DNA from: Treponema brennaborense DSM 12168
GTDB taxonomy: Bacteria; Spirochaetota; Spirochaetia; Treponematales; Treponemataceae
Assembly: GCF_000212415.1 (NCBI RefSeq)
Contig: NC_015500.1
Coordinates: 2,108,001 to 2,172,000, forward strand
Direction: 5' to 3'
Length of the DNA: 64,000 nucleotides
The position numbers and the translations under genes are program-made. The notes beneath the pieces were generated by a model. That model was given only the letters and a program-made list of their open reading frames with translations, did no database searches and had not been told where the DNA came from. Numbering within the stretch: the first letter of the stretch is position 1; each line of letters begins with the position of its first letter. Below are positions 17,034-25,680 of the stretch, piece after piece.

Positions 17034-17808
17034 CTTTGACTTCTGTATCAGCATATTTTTTGTCGATTCTGGAATATGTTTGCTTTAATGCTTCAGCAAG
17101 TGTTTCAAGCGTCGCAGCAGGTGCTTTCTGGACGAACAGGTCGCCGTTATGTCCGTTTGTAAATGCGTAAATGACTAAATCAACAGCATCGTCAAGTGTC
17201 ATCATGAAGCGTGTCATGTTCGGGTCTGTAATCGTTACCGGTTTTCCATCTTCCATCTGGTCAACCCAGAGCGGGATTACAGAACCCCGACTTGCCATGA
17301 CATTCCCGTAACGGGTGCAGCAGATTGTCGTCTTTGCGTTGTCACCAAGTTCGCGGCCTTTTGCGACTGCAACTTTTTCCATGAGCGCTTTGCTCATTCC
17401 CATGGCGTTTATCGGATAGGCAGCTTTGTCGGTGGAAAGCACGACAACGTTCTTTACTTCATGCTCGATGGCTGATTCAAGCACATTGTTTGTTCCTTCA
17501 ATGTTTGTCCGCACAGCTTCCATTGGAAAGAATTCGCAGGACGGAACTTGCTTCAGTGCCGCTGCGGAGAAAACATAATCGACACCTTTCATCGCAATAT
17601 CAACAGAACTTTTATTCCGAACATCCCCGATGTAAAACTTTACTTTCAGACTTTGTAAAGCATGCCGCATATCGTCCTGCTTCTTTTCGTCTCGGCTGAA
17701 TATGCGGATTTCCTTGATGTCGGAATCAAGGAAGCGGCGGAGTACTGCGTTGCCGAACGAGCCGGTGCCACCCGTGATGAGCAGGGTTTTATTTGTGAAA
17801 ACTGACAT
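17025..17808 (-). pseudogene. fnlA: 5' part of fnlA (UDP-GlcNAc 4,6-dehydratase/5-epimerase), split by IS
   Basis: N-terminal 261 codons of an SDR enzyme with the nucleotide site LLITGGTGSFGNAVLRRFL, VFSAAALKQVPSCEFFPMEA, STDKAAYPINAMGMSK and TRYGNVMASRGSV. That is the CapD/FlaA1/FnlA pattern with its SMK-type catalytic triad. The frame continues 8 codons into the IS and stops at 16999. FnlA starts the L-FucNAc pathway, so the module is probably blocked unless the truncated product works or a second copy exists. GAGG precedes the ATG by about 9 nt. Confidence 0.93.
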
Positions 17809-17976
17809 AAATTTATACCTCGAGAAAATTATTGAAAACTATGTAAATTGAGAAAAATTAAATTTGAAAAGAGAAGATTACTTTAATTTCTATTACGATC
17901 TGTTAAAAACGAATCATTGTTTAAATGTACGAGACTTTATTCTTTGCCGTCAGTCTTTGCGCAGTTCCATTCAAGG

Positions 17977-18816
17977 CTAACGTATTGCAAGTTCTTCCAG
18001 CAAACCCAGCAAGTACTGCCACCATATTTCCGATGTGAACTGTGTACTGAACGCTGACGGTAAAAGGAAACGGCGCATTTCAAACAAAAAGTCCTTCTGA
18101 CCTTGTTGAATTGAAGCAATGCGCTCTTTGTACTGATTTTTAAACTCCGCTTCGGGTATTTGCCTGTCCGAAAGTTTTTCTAAAAGAAGTTCGTTTTTGA
18201 CATCGATGTTTTTCTGTGTAATCCAGTGGATATCCCATAAATCCCGGTTCTTTACACGGTTGGGACGCCGGGCAAATGCAATAAGCTTATCACACAGAAT
18301 TTCCTGCAAGCTTTCTGCGTAAAGCAGTATGCCGTCCGTTCCCATGTCTACGCCATACATATTTTTCAGCATAGAAGGCTTCCGGTCATGGCTTGGAAGA
18401 CGGCAGATGTCGATGTTTATTTTTTGTGCAGGAAAATCAGGCTTTTCCGGCCGTGTAATCACCTTTATTTTCCATGTGTCCGTATTCCCGAAATCCTTGA
18501 CAGGTTCCGTCACGGTAACCGAAAGCGAATACTTTCTTTGAATCGCCCGGCAGATTGAATCGCCCAAGCTTTGCATATCGTCTTTTGAAAAATCGAATCC
18601 GCCGGTAAAATCCAAATCTTCACTTAGCCGGGGCGAACCATAGCAGTCCCTAAGGCAAGTACCGCCCATAAATGTCAAATTCTTAAGGATTCCGGTTGCG
18701 CTCATCGTCCTTAAAATGTCCTGATGTAAAAGTTCCTTTTCTATTACATTACGCAGGGCAGGGTATTCGGCTTTTTCTGAAACGACATTTTCGACCAGCG
18801 TATCAAATGCTGTCAA
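17977..18816 (-). CDS. AbiEii/AbiGii-type nucleotidyltransferase toxin
   Basis: 279 residues. The polymerase-beta nucleotidyltransferase core has TFMGGTCLRDCYGSPRLSEDLDF, matching the GGT...R.SEDLDF motif of AbiEii toxins, and a later DKLIAFARRPNRVKNRDLWDI segment typical of the family. It is the toxin of a type IV-like abortive-infection system. Its start overlaps the stop of the upstream AbiEi-type antitoxin gene by 14 bp. It separates the L-FucNAc module from the rest of the polysaccharide genes. Confidence 0.92.
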   Translation of the reverse strand: MTAFDTLVENVVSEKAEYPALRNVIEKELLHQDILRTMSATGILKNLTFMGGTCLRDCYGSPRLSEDLDFTGGFDFSKDDMQSLGDSICRAIQRKYSLSVTVTEPVKDFGNTDTWKIKVITRPEKPDFPAQKINIDICRLPSHDRKPSMLKNMYGVDMGTDGILLYAESLQEILCDKLIAFARRPNRVKNRDLWDIHWITQKNIDVKNELLLEKLSDRQIPEAEFKNQYKERIASIQQGQKDFLFEMRRFLLPSAFSTQFTSEIWWQYLLGLLEELAIR

Positions 18817-19381
18817 AGACGGCTCCTTTTACCGGTGTTACCTGCCTAGCAAGGTTCGTATCAGCTAAATCCAGCGGCCGCCGCGCGTTCTTCATGTCCC
18901 GAAGCGCAAGCTCGGGACTTGCCCAAAACATTCCGGTAGTCCGGTCAAGGTGCAGTTCCGGCATTGTTTTTTCCGGCTGTTTTTCAGTATGAATGAACTC
19001 GACGGAACCGAAACGTCCGCAGCCGATTACGCCCCGCCTTCCTGTCGTCATTATGGTAATCCAGCCCATGGGCATTTGAGAGATGATTCCGCATTCCGAA
19101 AGGACGGTTTCAAGGCTGACATAATTCCAACAGCCTGCACGGACTTTAGACGCGACTTTAAAAAGAATTAACGACGAATCGTATTCCGCTTTCGGGTAAA
19201 GATAAACGCCTTTGCAGACTCGTTCTAAAACGCCGTTTTTAGAAGCCCGGGAAAGCAGCATCCTAAGATTCTGTACGGTAATTCCCGGAAAAAGCGGATA
19301 AAAATCATCCTCGGAAAAAAGGCAATGCGTTTTGTCCGCACAATGTTCTAAAACCTCAGTCAATTGGTTCATGGGCTGCAT
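18803..19381 (-). CDS. AbiEi-type antitoxin / transcriptional repressor
   Basis: About 192 residues from ATG 19381. The N-terminal winged helix (FPGITVQNLRMLLSRASKNGVLERVCKGVYLYP) is the DNA-binding domain of AbiEi antitoxins, and the C-terminal AbiEi domain contains ITIMTTGRRGV and PELALRDM. The longer ORF from 19435 would overlap the upstream glycosyltransferase and the promoter, so I reject that start. A TTGACA/TTATGT promoter with a dyad lies directly upstream, consistent with the autoregulation known in this family. Confidence 0.9.
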   Translation of the reverse strand: MQPMNQLTEVLEHCADKTHCLFSEDDFYPLFPGITVQNLRMLLSRASKNGVLERVCKGVYLYPKAEYDSSLILFKVASKVRAGCWNYVSLETVLSECGIISQMPMGWITIMTTGRRGVIGCGRFGSVEFIHTEKQPEKTMPELHLDRTTGMFWASPELALRDMKNARRPLDLADTNLARQVTPVKGAVFDSI

Positions 19382-19390
19382 ATTGTACAA

Positions 19391-19420
19391 AACATAACAG
19401 AATATGTTATATTTTGTCAA
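19391..19420 (-). promoter_or_regulatory. abiE promoter with overlapping inverted repeats
   Basis: Minus-strand TTGACA (19415-19420), a 17-nt spacer and TTATGT (19392-19397). Inverted repeats AACATA/TATGTT (19391-19396, 19403-19408) and ATAAC/GTTAT (19394-19398, 19406-19410) span the spacer and -10. The site is inside the last codons of the upstream glycosyltransferase gene. The start codon is only about 10 nt beyond the -10. Confidence 0.72.
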
Positions 19421-20586
19421 GGCATTTCCCGACATAGCTTTGCATGGCGTTCAATACAGCAATGTACTTCTGTACCTGTCATTTCTTCCGCGATACCCAT
19501 AAAATCACTCCAAGTATTTATAGCATTGCCCTGCAATGGGGTATGAATTTGCTTTGTCCCTACGACCAGCTGTCTTATGTCCTCCGCCCATTCAGCAGGG
19601 TCATCGGCATCCGCAAATACTGCATCTCTATAATCTGCAAGAACTTCCCGTGCATATGGCAAACTAGCGGCAATTACAGGCAGCCCGAACATCGCGCCTT
19701 CTACAAGCGGCAGTCCGAACGTCTCTATTTTAGAAGGGAATAGTAGTGCATCGCAACTTTTATAGTATGAAAGCAGATCTTCATAAGAGATACTTCCGAT
19801 GCACGAAACAGCCGAACCAAGCCCCATCGAAAAAACAGTTTGAGCAACAAAACTTTCGGATGATACCGTAAAAATAACTTGTAGTTTTTCAACTGCTTCG
19901 GGTGCTTCATTTTTTAATATCTTCAGGGCATCCAAGATGACTGCGTGATTTTTATATCTTAGCGGTGTTGCCGGAAAAAGGAAGACTTTGCTGCTATTAC
20001 TAATCGTCTTGTAAGGAACGACCGCTGTGTCAATACACGGCAGATTAGGTCGGACAACGTGTACTCGTTCCGGCGGGATATTGGCAAATTTCCTGCAGAA
20101 TAAATCCTTTACTGACGGCAGCTGAACCGCGTACTGTGCGTTCCTGTTCCAGCGGTTTACAAAGAAACGGTAGAAATGCGCATACATAAACAACTTACGC
20201 TCGTCAGAGCGATGCCACTTCCATTGGTATTTAACCAATGGAAGTGGCTGGTGGTAATACACCAGCAACTTCACATCGCGGTACGCGCCGGTTAAATGAG
20301 GGCATGTGTTTTGGAAAGAAACCACAATATCCGGTATTATGCTTTCTTGCTCGCACCATTTTTGAAAGCCGCTTCTGTCCCACAAAAGACGTGTACTCCA
20401 GTTTTGGATGGGAAGCTCATGCACCGTGACGTTTGCCGAATTATGGAAAATACCTTCTGTTGTCGTGAGTAAATGCAGGTGGTATTTTGTTTCTTCGCTT
20501 TTGTACACATAGGACAGGAAGTCTTTTAGGATTGTTAGTGCACCGGAGGAGCGGGCGGCGGTGGCGTTGATTAGAAGAGTTTTCAT
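19417..20586 (-). CDS. family 4 glycosyltransferase
   Basis: About 389 residues from ATG 20586 (MKTLLINATAARSSGALTILKDFLSYV). GT-B fold: the acceptor half is followed by the donor-binding half with FLFPATPLRYKNHAVILDALKIL, YKSCDALLFPSKIETFGLPLVEGAMFGLPVIAAS and YAREVLADYRDA, the EX7E-type site of GT4. It probably adds one sugar to the lipid-linked repeat unit. An upstream in-frame ATG at 20613 is possible. Its 3' end contains the abiE promoter, so the two arrived as neighbours or the toxin module inserted exactly at the gene end. Confidence 0.9.
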   Translation of the reverse strand: MKTLLINATAARSSGALTILKDFLSYVYKSEETKYHLHLLTTTEGIFHNSANVTVHELPIQNWSTRLLWDRSGFQKWCEQESIIPDIVVSFQNTCPHLTGAYRDVKLLVYYHQPLPLVKYQWKWHRSDERKLFMYAHFYRFFVNRWNRNAQYAVQLPSVKDLFCRKFANIPPERVHVVRPNLPCIDTAVVPYKTISNSSKVFLFPATPLRYKNHAVILDALKILKNEAPEAVEKLQVIFTVSSESFVAQTVFSMGLGSAVSCIGSISYEDLLSYYKSCDALLFPSKIETFGLPLVEGAMFGLPVIAASLPYAREVLADYRDAVFADADDPAEWAEDIRQLVVGTKQIHTPLQGNAINTWSDFMGIAEEMTGTEVHCCIERHAKLCREMP

Positions 20587-20673
20587 AAAATAACTGTGAT
20601 TGCCTTTAAGCATTTATAATGCAGTTAGTAATGTGTGCAACAACTATTAGTTAAGTAGATGAACTCGCACACC

Positions 20674-21726
20674 TTAAATTCTTTTGTGAGATTCATAAAA
20701 TGACTTTACTTCGGATACACTTTTATCCCATGAGAATCGTTTTACATTTTCCAGTCCCTTTTTCTGTATTTCTGAATAATATTCGCTATCATATAATTTC
20801 CGTACATTTTCTACAGATTTATTAAAATTATCAGAATCAATATAAACAACCGTATCTCCTGCAATCTCAGGAATACTCGATTTAGCCTGAGAAACAACAG
20901 GACAACCACACGCTTGAGCTTCTATTACCGGTATTCCAAAGCCTTCATATTCGCTTGGATAACAAAGGAAAAAAGCTGAATTGTATAACTCACAAAGCTC
21001 TTCATCTGAAATATAATGTTTTTTCTCATACCGCCCTGTGAGTTTTGTATTCAGTAAAACCTCTTCACTCTGCGTTAAATTTCCACCGCCAATAATTATA
21101 AAATTACAATCATTCAGTTCGCTCACAATCCCTACGGTAAAATCAAATCTTTTATAGTCTGTTCTTGCACCAACAAATAAAATATTCTTTGTCTTTTTTA
21201 TACTAGATTTGTAAAAATAAGTATCCGTTGCATATCCGTTGTGTATAACTTTTATTTTCCCTTTAAACTTAGGGTAATATTTCAACAAATCTTTTTTTGT
21301 ATTCTCAGAAATGCAAATAACACCATTACTATGCATTACTGCATATTTTTTTTGCATTTTATGCAAATTTGCTTTCAAATCTTTACGGTAATATTCATAT
21401 GTAAAATCATGAACAGTCGTTATATTTATTGCCTTTTTATTCTTACATAATCGATATAAACTTGAATGGAAAATAAACATTTCTTTTCTGTTTTTTAATT
21501 TTAGATTTAAATATCGTTTTATTGCTAAAAGAGATGAAGAACAAATATGTAAATTCGGTAGATCCGATTCATTAAAAAAAAAGTTATTTCTTGCTGAATC
21601 ATAAGCATAGTGCACAACATTCTCTTTAATTCGCTTTATAAGCTCTGTCCAATAAACAGAACCTCCGCCAGATTTTTGCAAGGAATAGATTATGTCGTCA
21701 TAAATGATAGGAATATTGTTATACAT
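20674..21726 (-). CDS. family 4 glycosyltransferase (mannosyltransferase-like)
   Basis: 350 residues. The N-terminus is INIPIIYDDIIYSLQKSGGGSVYWTELIKRI-like (MYNNIPIIYDDI...). The donor domain has ILFVGARTDYKRFDFTVGIV, YNSAFFLCYPSEYEGFGIPVIEAQACGCPVVSQAKSSIPEIAGDTVVYID, the classic GT4 motif ending. It is strongly AT-rich like its neighbours. The sugar specificity is unknown. Confidence 0.92.
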   Translation of the reverse strand: MYNNIPIIYDDIIYSLQKSGGGSVYWTELIKRIKENVVHYAYDSARNNFFFNESDLPNLHICSSSLLAIKRYLNLKLKNRKEMFIFHSSLYRLCKNKKAINITTVHDFTYEYYRKDLKANLHKMQKKYAVMHSNGVICISENTKKDLLKYYPKFKGKIKVIHNGYATDTYFYKSSIKKTKNILFVGARTDYKRFDFTVGIVSELNDCNFIIIGGGNLTQSEEVLLNTKLTGRYEKKHYISDEELCELYNSAFFLCYPSEYEGFGIPVIEAQACGCPVVSQAKSSIPEIAGDTVVYIDSDNFNKSVENVRKLYDSEYYSEIQKKGLENVKRFSWDKSVSEVKSFYESHKRI

Positions 21727-21758
21727 ATAAATAAATTTCTATCCTCAGAAACAGTTTT

Positions 21759-21845
21759 TTATCGTTCAATTTTTTTCATCTCACCATTTTGTAGATACAG
21801 CATATTATCAGGAACATCCCTGTAAACAACAGAGTTTGCTCCACC
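21759..21845 (-). pseudogene. C-terminal scrap of a hexapeptide acetyltransferase
   Basis: Minus-strand codons read GGANSVVYRDVPDNMLYLQNGEMKKIER and stop, resembling the tail of LbH acyltransferases (usually GANSVVTKDVPDN...GNPAK). The rest of the gene is absent. Sugar O/N-acetyltransferases are common in such clusters, so this is likely a lost decoration enzyme. Confidence 0.6.
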
Positions 21846-22099
21846 CTCCCTCTGAGTCAATAACATAGATGTCACCTGAATTTTTTTCTAACTGACTTTC
21901 TTTGTTTGAATTCAGGATTTCGTGTTATTTAACAATGAATGTTTTTGTATTTCCTTTCCCCAGAGGTGCAACAGCAGGAGATTTGCTTCTTCTAAAATTC
22001 AGGGTCAGTTCAAAAATAATATTCATTAAAAAAATTACAAACTGACGGCTTGCAGATTCTATTTAAATCTGATTTTATTATTTCAAATTCGTAATTATT
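21846..22099. other. intergenic stretch with no clear gene
   Basis: AT-rich. On the minus strand an open frame of about 45 codons ends at about 21929 (…NFRRSKSPAVAPLGKGNTKTFIVK). I cannot assign it to a family. It may be another relic. Confidence 0.4.
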
Positions 22100-23272
22100 T
22101 CAATAAAAATACGGTATCGAATAATTCAACAATCCATAGCTTTTCAATGCATTACAGAAAAATGAATTCAAAAACAGCAGCACATACAGTACAGAAAAAG
22201 CAGACGCACCCAGATACAGAATTTCGCTTCCACTTTTTTTATATATACTGACAATTTCTATAAGAGCGAAAGCGGTACTGCAATAAGTGAAGAAAATAAG
22301 CCGATAAAAAATCGAAAGAACACGCTGAAGCGGAAGTATATACAAAACCGACAGGACAATTATAAAAAGTAGTTTGTTCCTTTCATCCTCAAATTTTTGT
22401 CTTTGAATCAGCATAAGAATAACTATCAAAAATGTGGAAAAATATGTACTAACCGCAATAGCATTGTCATTCGTGCTTATATATGTAACATATCTTGATG
22501 ATAAAAATGGAACAAAAAAAGGTATCAACAAGGCAAATGCGAACTCCACAAGAAATGTCACAGCAAAGAAATATAAAATACTTTTGATGGATTTCTGTCG
22601 AAACAATTTATATAACACCAACGGAAAAACTAGGAAGACAGCAGAAAAATGAAAACCGATTGCCACAAGCATAGTCACAAAACTTTTTCCGAATTTCTTC
22701 TGTCTCAAAAAAATATAAAAATAATAAGACCACGAAACGGCAATCCCCATTCTCAAAACACAAAACGAAACAATGACTGTCGTAAAGCATAAAGAATATA
22801 TTGCCAATATCGAAAAAAATGCAAAAGGAATTTTAAAGCAATTCAAAATATTTTTCAGCGCGATAAAATGAAAGGTGTAGACAAACACCAGAAATAAAGA
22901 AAATGATTTTAAAATCCTTCTGAAAATCCAGACGCACAGCAGATACAGAGGTTCCTGCATATTGCTTATAAAAAAATCAGAAAAGGAATATCTATCTGCA
23001 TCATTAAACGAAAAATAATAACGAGGCAAATCATTCGTTCCCCAACGTCCTGCATTAGAGGTGTCTATATACTGAAACGATGAAGCGAACAAAAGTGTTC
23101 CTAGCAGGAAAATTAGAAATGGGAAATAGGAAGTACCTCTTGAAAACAAGATTTTTTTTCCGTTGTCCAAAACAAGATATTGTTTATGAGGAAATAAAAA
23201 CTCTTTTTTATTATCAAGAAGCATAAAAGTTGTAAAAAACAATCCGTAGACGGAAGACACAATATAAATCAA
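22100..23272 (-). CDS. EpsG-family / Wzy-like polysaccharide polymerase
   Basis: 390 residues, highly hydrophobic with about 10 membrane segments and a large loop near residues 70-110 (NDLPRYYFSFNDADRYSFSDFFISNMQEPLYLLCVWIF). This pattern of Tyr/Asp-rich loop then EPLY is typical of EpsG-type proteins, which polymerise lipid-linked repeat units at the outer face of the inner membrane. It lies 4 bp downstream of a glycosyltransferase gene. Sequence conservation in this group is low, so the call rests on topology, motif and context. Confidence 0.82.
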   Translation of the reverse strand: MIYIVSSVYGLFFTTFMLLDNKKEFLFPHKQYLVLDNGKKILFSRGTSYFPFLIFLLGTLLFASSFQYIDTSNAGRWGTNDLPRYYFSFNDADRYSFSDFFISNMQEPLYLLCVWIFRRILKSFSLFLVFVYTFHFIALKNILNCFKIPFAFFSILAIYSLCFTTVIVSFCVLRMGIAVSWSYYFYIFLRQKKFGKSFVTMLVAIGFHFSAVFLVFPLVLYKLFRQKSIKSILYFFAVTFLVEFAFALLIPFFVPFLSSRYVTYISTNDNAIAVSTYFSTFLIVILMLIQRQKFEDERNKLLFIIVLSVLYILPLQRVLSIFYRLIFFTYCSTAFALIEIVSIYKKSGSEILYLGASAFSVLYVLLFLNSFFCNALKSYGLLNYSIPYFY

Positions 23273-23276
23273 AATT

Positions 23277-24365
23277 CTATAGCTCCTCTATCATCAGTGT
23301 TATAAACAGGTTATTCCACCTTTTATAAATACTTTCAGAACTGAATTTTGCTGAATTCAGTCTCGCAAGTTTTCCAAACTCAGCTCGTGCAGCATTGTCC
23401 TTGCAAAGACTAATTAATCTATTTATAAAAACCTCTTCATTTCCAAATTCAACTAAGTAACCATCGACACCATCTTCTATAACATCTGCAGGACCTTCTG
23501 GACAATCAAAACTTATAATCGGCAAACCGCACGCCTTTGACTCAAGTAAAATCATCGGCAGACCTTCCCAGCGGGAAGTCATAACGTAAATGCTTGAATT
23601 CAAAAGTTCTTTCTGAATGTCTTTTGTCGGCGCATTGATTTTTATAAAATCATTCACTTCAAGTGAAGAAATTAAACTGTCAAGTTCTTCTTTTTCTTCG
23701 CCTTCTCCAAAAATATCTATATGCCACTCAGGTATATGTTCTTTTAATCGTTGCGACATTTGAATTAAAATATCAAAACCTTTTTGTTCAGTAAGCCTTC
23801 CTACGGCAATAACTCTTTTTAAATTATAATCTGCACTTTTTTCTGTGAAAAATGAAAGTGAATTTGGAATAACAAATCTTTTTTTGTCTGCAATGAATGT
23901 ATAATGAGAAGCATCGGCATTTGTAAGAAGAACTACGGCGTCAAGTTTTGGGTAAATTAGTTTTCTAATTTTTGTACTTATCCAAGGACATGCGTCATAA
24001 TTCATATGTTCACATGCAATCTTTTTTACTATCTTCCCTGTAAAATACATTAAACAATTCAATGCATGTGTCGTTCCAAGAATATAATCCAACTTTTTTT
24101 CTTTCACAATTTTTTTAGTTAATTGTATAAATTTTATATATGACTTTGCTCTTTTTAACTTAGAGGTTTTATTAAGCGACAAATGAATAACTGAAACGCT
24201 ATCTGCCAAATTATAATAAGGTTCGTCTATTGTTTTAGAGTAAAGACTTATAATCGTTGCATTATATTCTTTAGATTCCGCAAGCATATTCGCCAGATTT
24301 GTAACAGCTCTTTCAGTGCCTGCTCCAGTGCTTATATTTCCGATGACAATCGCTATTTTTTTCAT
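23277..24365 (-). CDS. family 4 glycosyltransferase (PglH/CapM-like)
   Basis: 362 residues. The N-terminus MKKIAIVIGNISTGAGTERAVTNLANML binds the acceptor. The donor domain has RVIAVGRLTEQKGFDILIQM, HIDIFGEGEEKEELDSLI and NSSIYVMTSRWEGLPMILLESKACGLPIISFDCPEGPADVI, the pattern of PglH/CapM-type HexNAc or Gal transferases. It is 6 bp downstream of the pyruvyl transferase gene and 4 bp upstream of the polymerase gene. Confidence 0.94.
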   Translation of the reverse strand: MKKIAIVIGNISTGAGTERAVTNLANMLAESKEYNATIISLYSKTIDEPYYNLADSVSVIHLSLNKTSKLKRAKSYIKFIQLTKKIVKEKKLDYILGTTHALNCLMYFTGKIVKKIACEHMNYDACPWISTKIRKLIYPKLDAVVLLTNADASHYTFIADKKRFVIPNSLSFFTEKSADYNLKRVIAVGRLTEQKGFDILIQMSQRLKEHIPEWHIDIFGEGEEKEELDSLISSLEVNDFIKINAPTKDIQKELLNSSIYVMTSRWEGLPMILLESKACGLPIISFDCPEGPADVIEDGVDGYLVEFGNEEVFINRLISLCKDNAARAEFGKLARLNSAKFSSESIYKRWNNLFITLMIEEL

Positions 24366-24371
24366 ACTCCA

Positions 24372-25472
24372 TCATCTCACATTACTTTCTATGTATGCTA
24401 AGCTTCTTTGTTTTTCAGCTTCACGAATTGTATCTATAACTTTATGATCTATTTCTAATTCAATTTTTTCTTTCAACTCATCAGCATCAAAAACAGCGTG
24501 TTCTTCTAAATTGAAGCTTTTTAATAAACTTGTCATTTTTTCCTTGTTTGACTTTCTAATTAATGTGCAAAACTTTCTGTGAGAAATAATAGAAAAAATC
24601 GTTCCGTGGAAAGTATCTGAAACAACATATTCTGCTAATCTAAAAATTTTTAATAACTGGAAAGGACTTTCAGGAATAATACATTTATCAGCCCAATTAT
24701 ATCTGCAAAAAATAGTATAAATTTTCAATTCCTTTTTTTTTGCAAATTCTTTTATATTACCTACTTCTTTTTTTTCAGTTATTCTTCCAGCATATGAATA
24801 AACAATTAAAAACTTTTCTCTTATTTTTACATCAGGTGATAAATTAATCTCGTTCTCAAAATCACTTATTAAAACAGGGTCTAAATGTGATTCTACAGTT
24901 TTTCCTAATATTTTTTGAATTATAAATTTTGAATTTTCATCTCGAACAGAAATTGAACTTAATTTCGATAAATTTCCTTTAACCTCATTTAGAATTCCAT
25001 TTTTTATAATATCATCATATGTCGTAGCACCAAAAGAAGCTGCATACGAAAACACATTATCGGCATTTTTTACATTGCCTAAAAGCTGTGTACTGAATCC
25101 CCATTTTGCATTTTGACAACAATGAAAAACTTCATCACTTCCTATAATTACACTCGAAAAATGCTTAGAATTATTCTCTTCATTTAATTCTAAAATATGA
25201 AAAAAATCTTTTGAAAACTGATGTTCAATTTTTTTCATATAAAATCGTGAGTTCAGTTTTTCAAAAAACAACCCATCTTTTACACTTTTTAAAATACTTA
25301 AAACTTTTTGATTTTTTGAAAGTTTATTTACTTCAAGTTCTCTGCCATCAATAATATCAACAAAATCAACTTCGCAAGCGCACAAAGATCTTACAAGTTT
25401 CCGTAATCCATAAGCCTGTAAAAAAGAACCGTAATTAATAACTTTTTGCATTGATAGGATACCTATTTTCAT
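24372..25472 (-). CDS. polysaccharide pyruvyl transferase
   Basis: 366 residues. The N-terminus MKIGILSMQKVINYGSFLQAYGLRKLVRSL and the C-terminal VVSDTFHGTIFSIISHRKFCTLI are the hallmark segments of the CsaB/ExoV-like pyruvyl transferase family (PF04230). Such enzymes transfer pyruvate from PEP to sugar hydroxyls as a ketal. It directly follows a truncated sister copy and a ferredoxin-type partner, a pairing common in Gram-positive and Bacteroides polysaccharide clusters. Confidence 0.92.
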   Translation of the reverse strand: MKIGILSMQKVINYGSFLQAYGLRKLVRSLCACEVDFVDIIDGRELEVNKLSKNQKVLSILKSVKDGLFFEKLNSRFYMKKIEHQFSKDFFHILELNEENNSKHFSSVIIGSDEVFHCCQNAKWGFSTQLLGNVKNADNVFSYAASFGATTYDDIIKNGILNEVKGNLSKLSSISVRDENSKFIIQKILGKTVESHLDPVLISDFENEINLSPDVKIREKFLIVYSYAGRITEKKEVGNIKEFAKKKELKIYTIFCRYNWADKCIIPESPFQLLKIFRLAEYVVSDTFHGTIFSIISHRKFCTLIRKSNKEKMTSLLKSFNLEEHAVFDADELKEKIELEIDHKVIDTIREAEKQRSLAYIESNVR

Positions 25473-25680
25473 ATCTATACCTTATTTTTGCATGAAAAAG
25501 CGTTATCCATGCATTTACTTTAATTTTTTTGGAATTAATCTCATTCTTGGTATATAAGCCGAAGTTATTTAAGAATTTTTGAATCGCATAATTTTGCAGA
25601 ATGCTTCCGTAATTATTTAGAGTATCCAAATATGTAATAATTCCAGCTGATTTTTTCCGAAGGAAAAATTTTTCTTCATT
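25435..25680 (-). pseudogene. N-terminal fragment of a second pyruvyl transferase
   Basis: Reads ...KKSAGIITYLDTLNNYGSILQNYAIQKFLNNFGL and then loses similarity, ending at 25435 within the start of the intact paralogue. The frame is continuous with the upstream ferredoxin-type gene across a single TGA. A plausible ATG with GGAG at about 25679 is in another frame, so the 5' end looks frameshifted. It is evidence for tandem duplication and decay. Confidence 0.75.
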
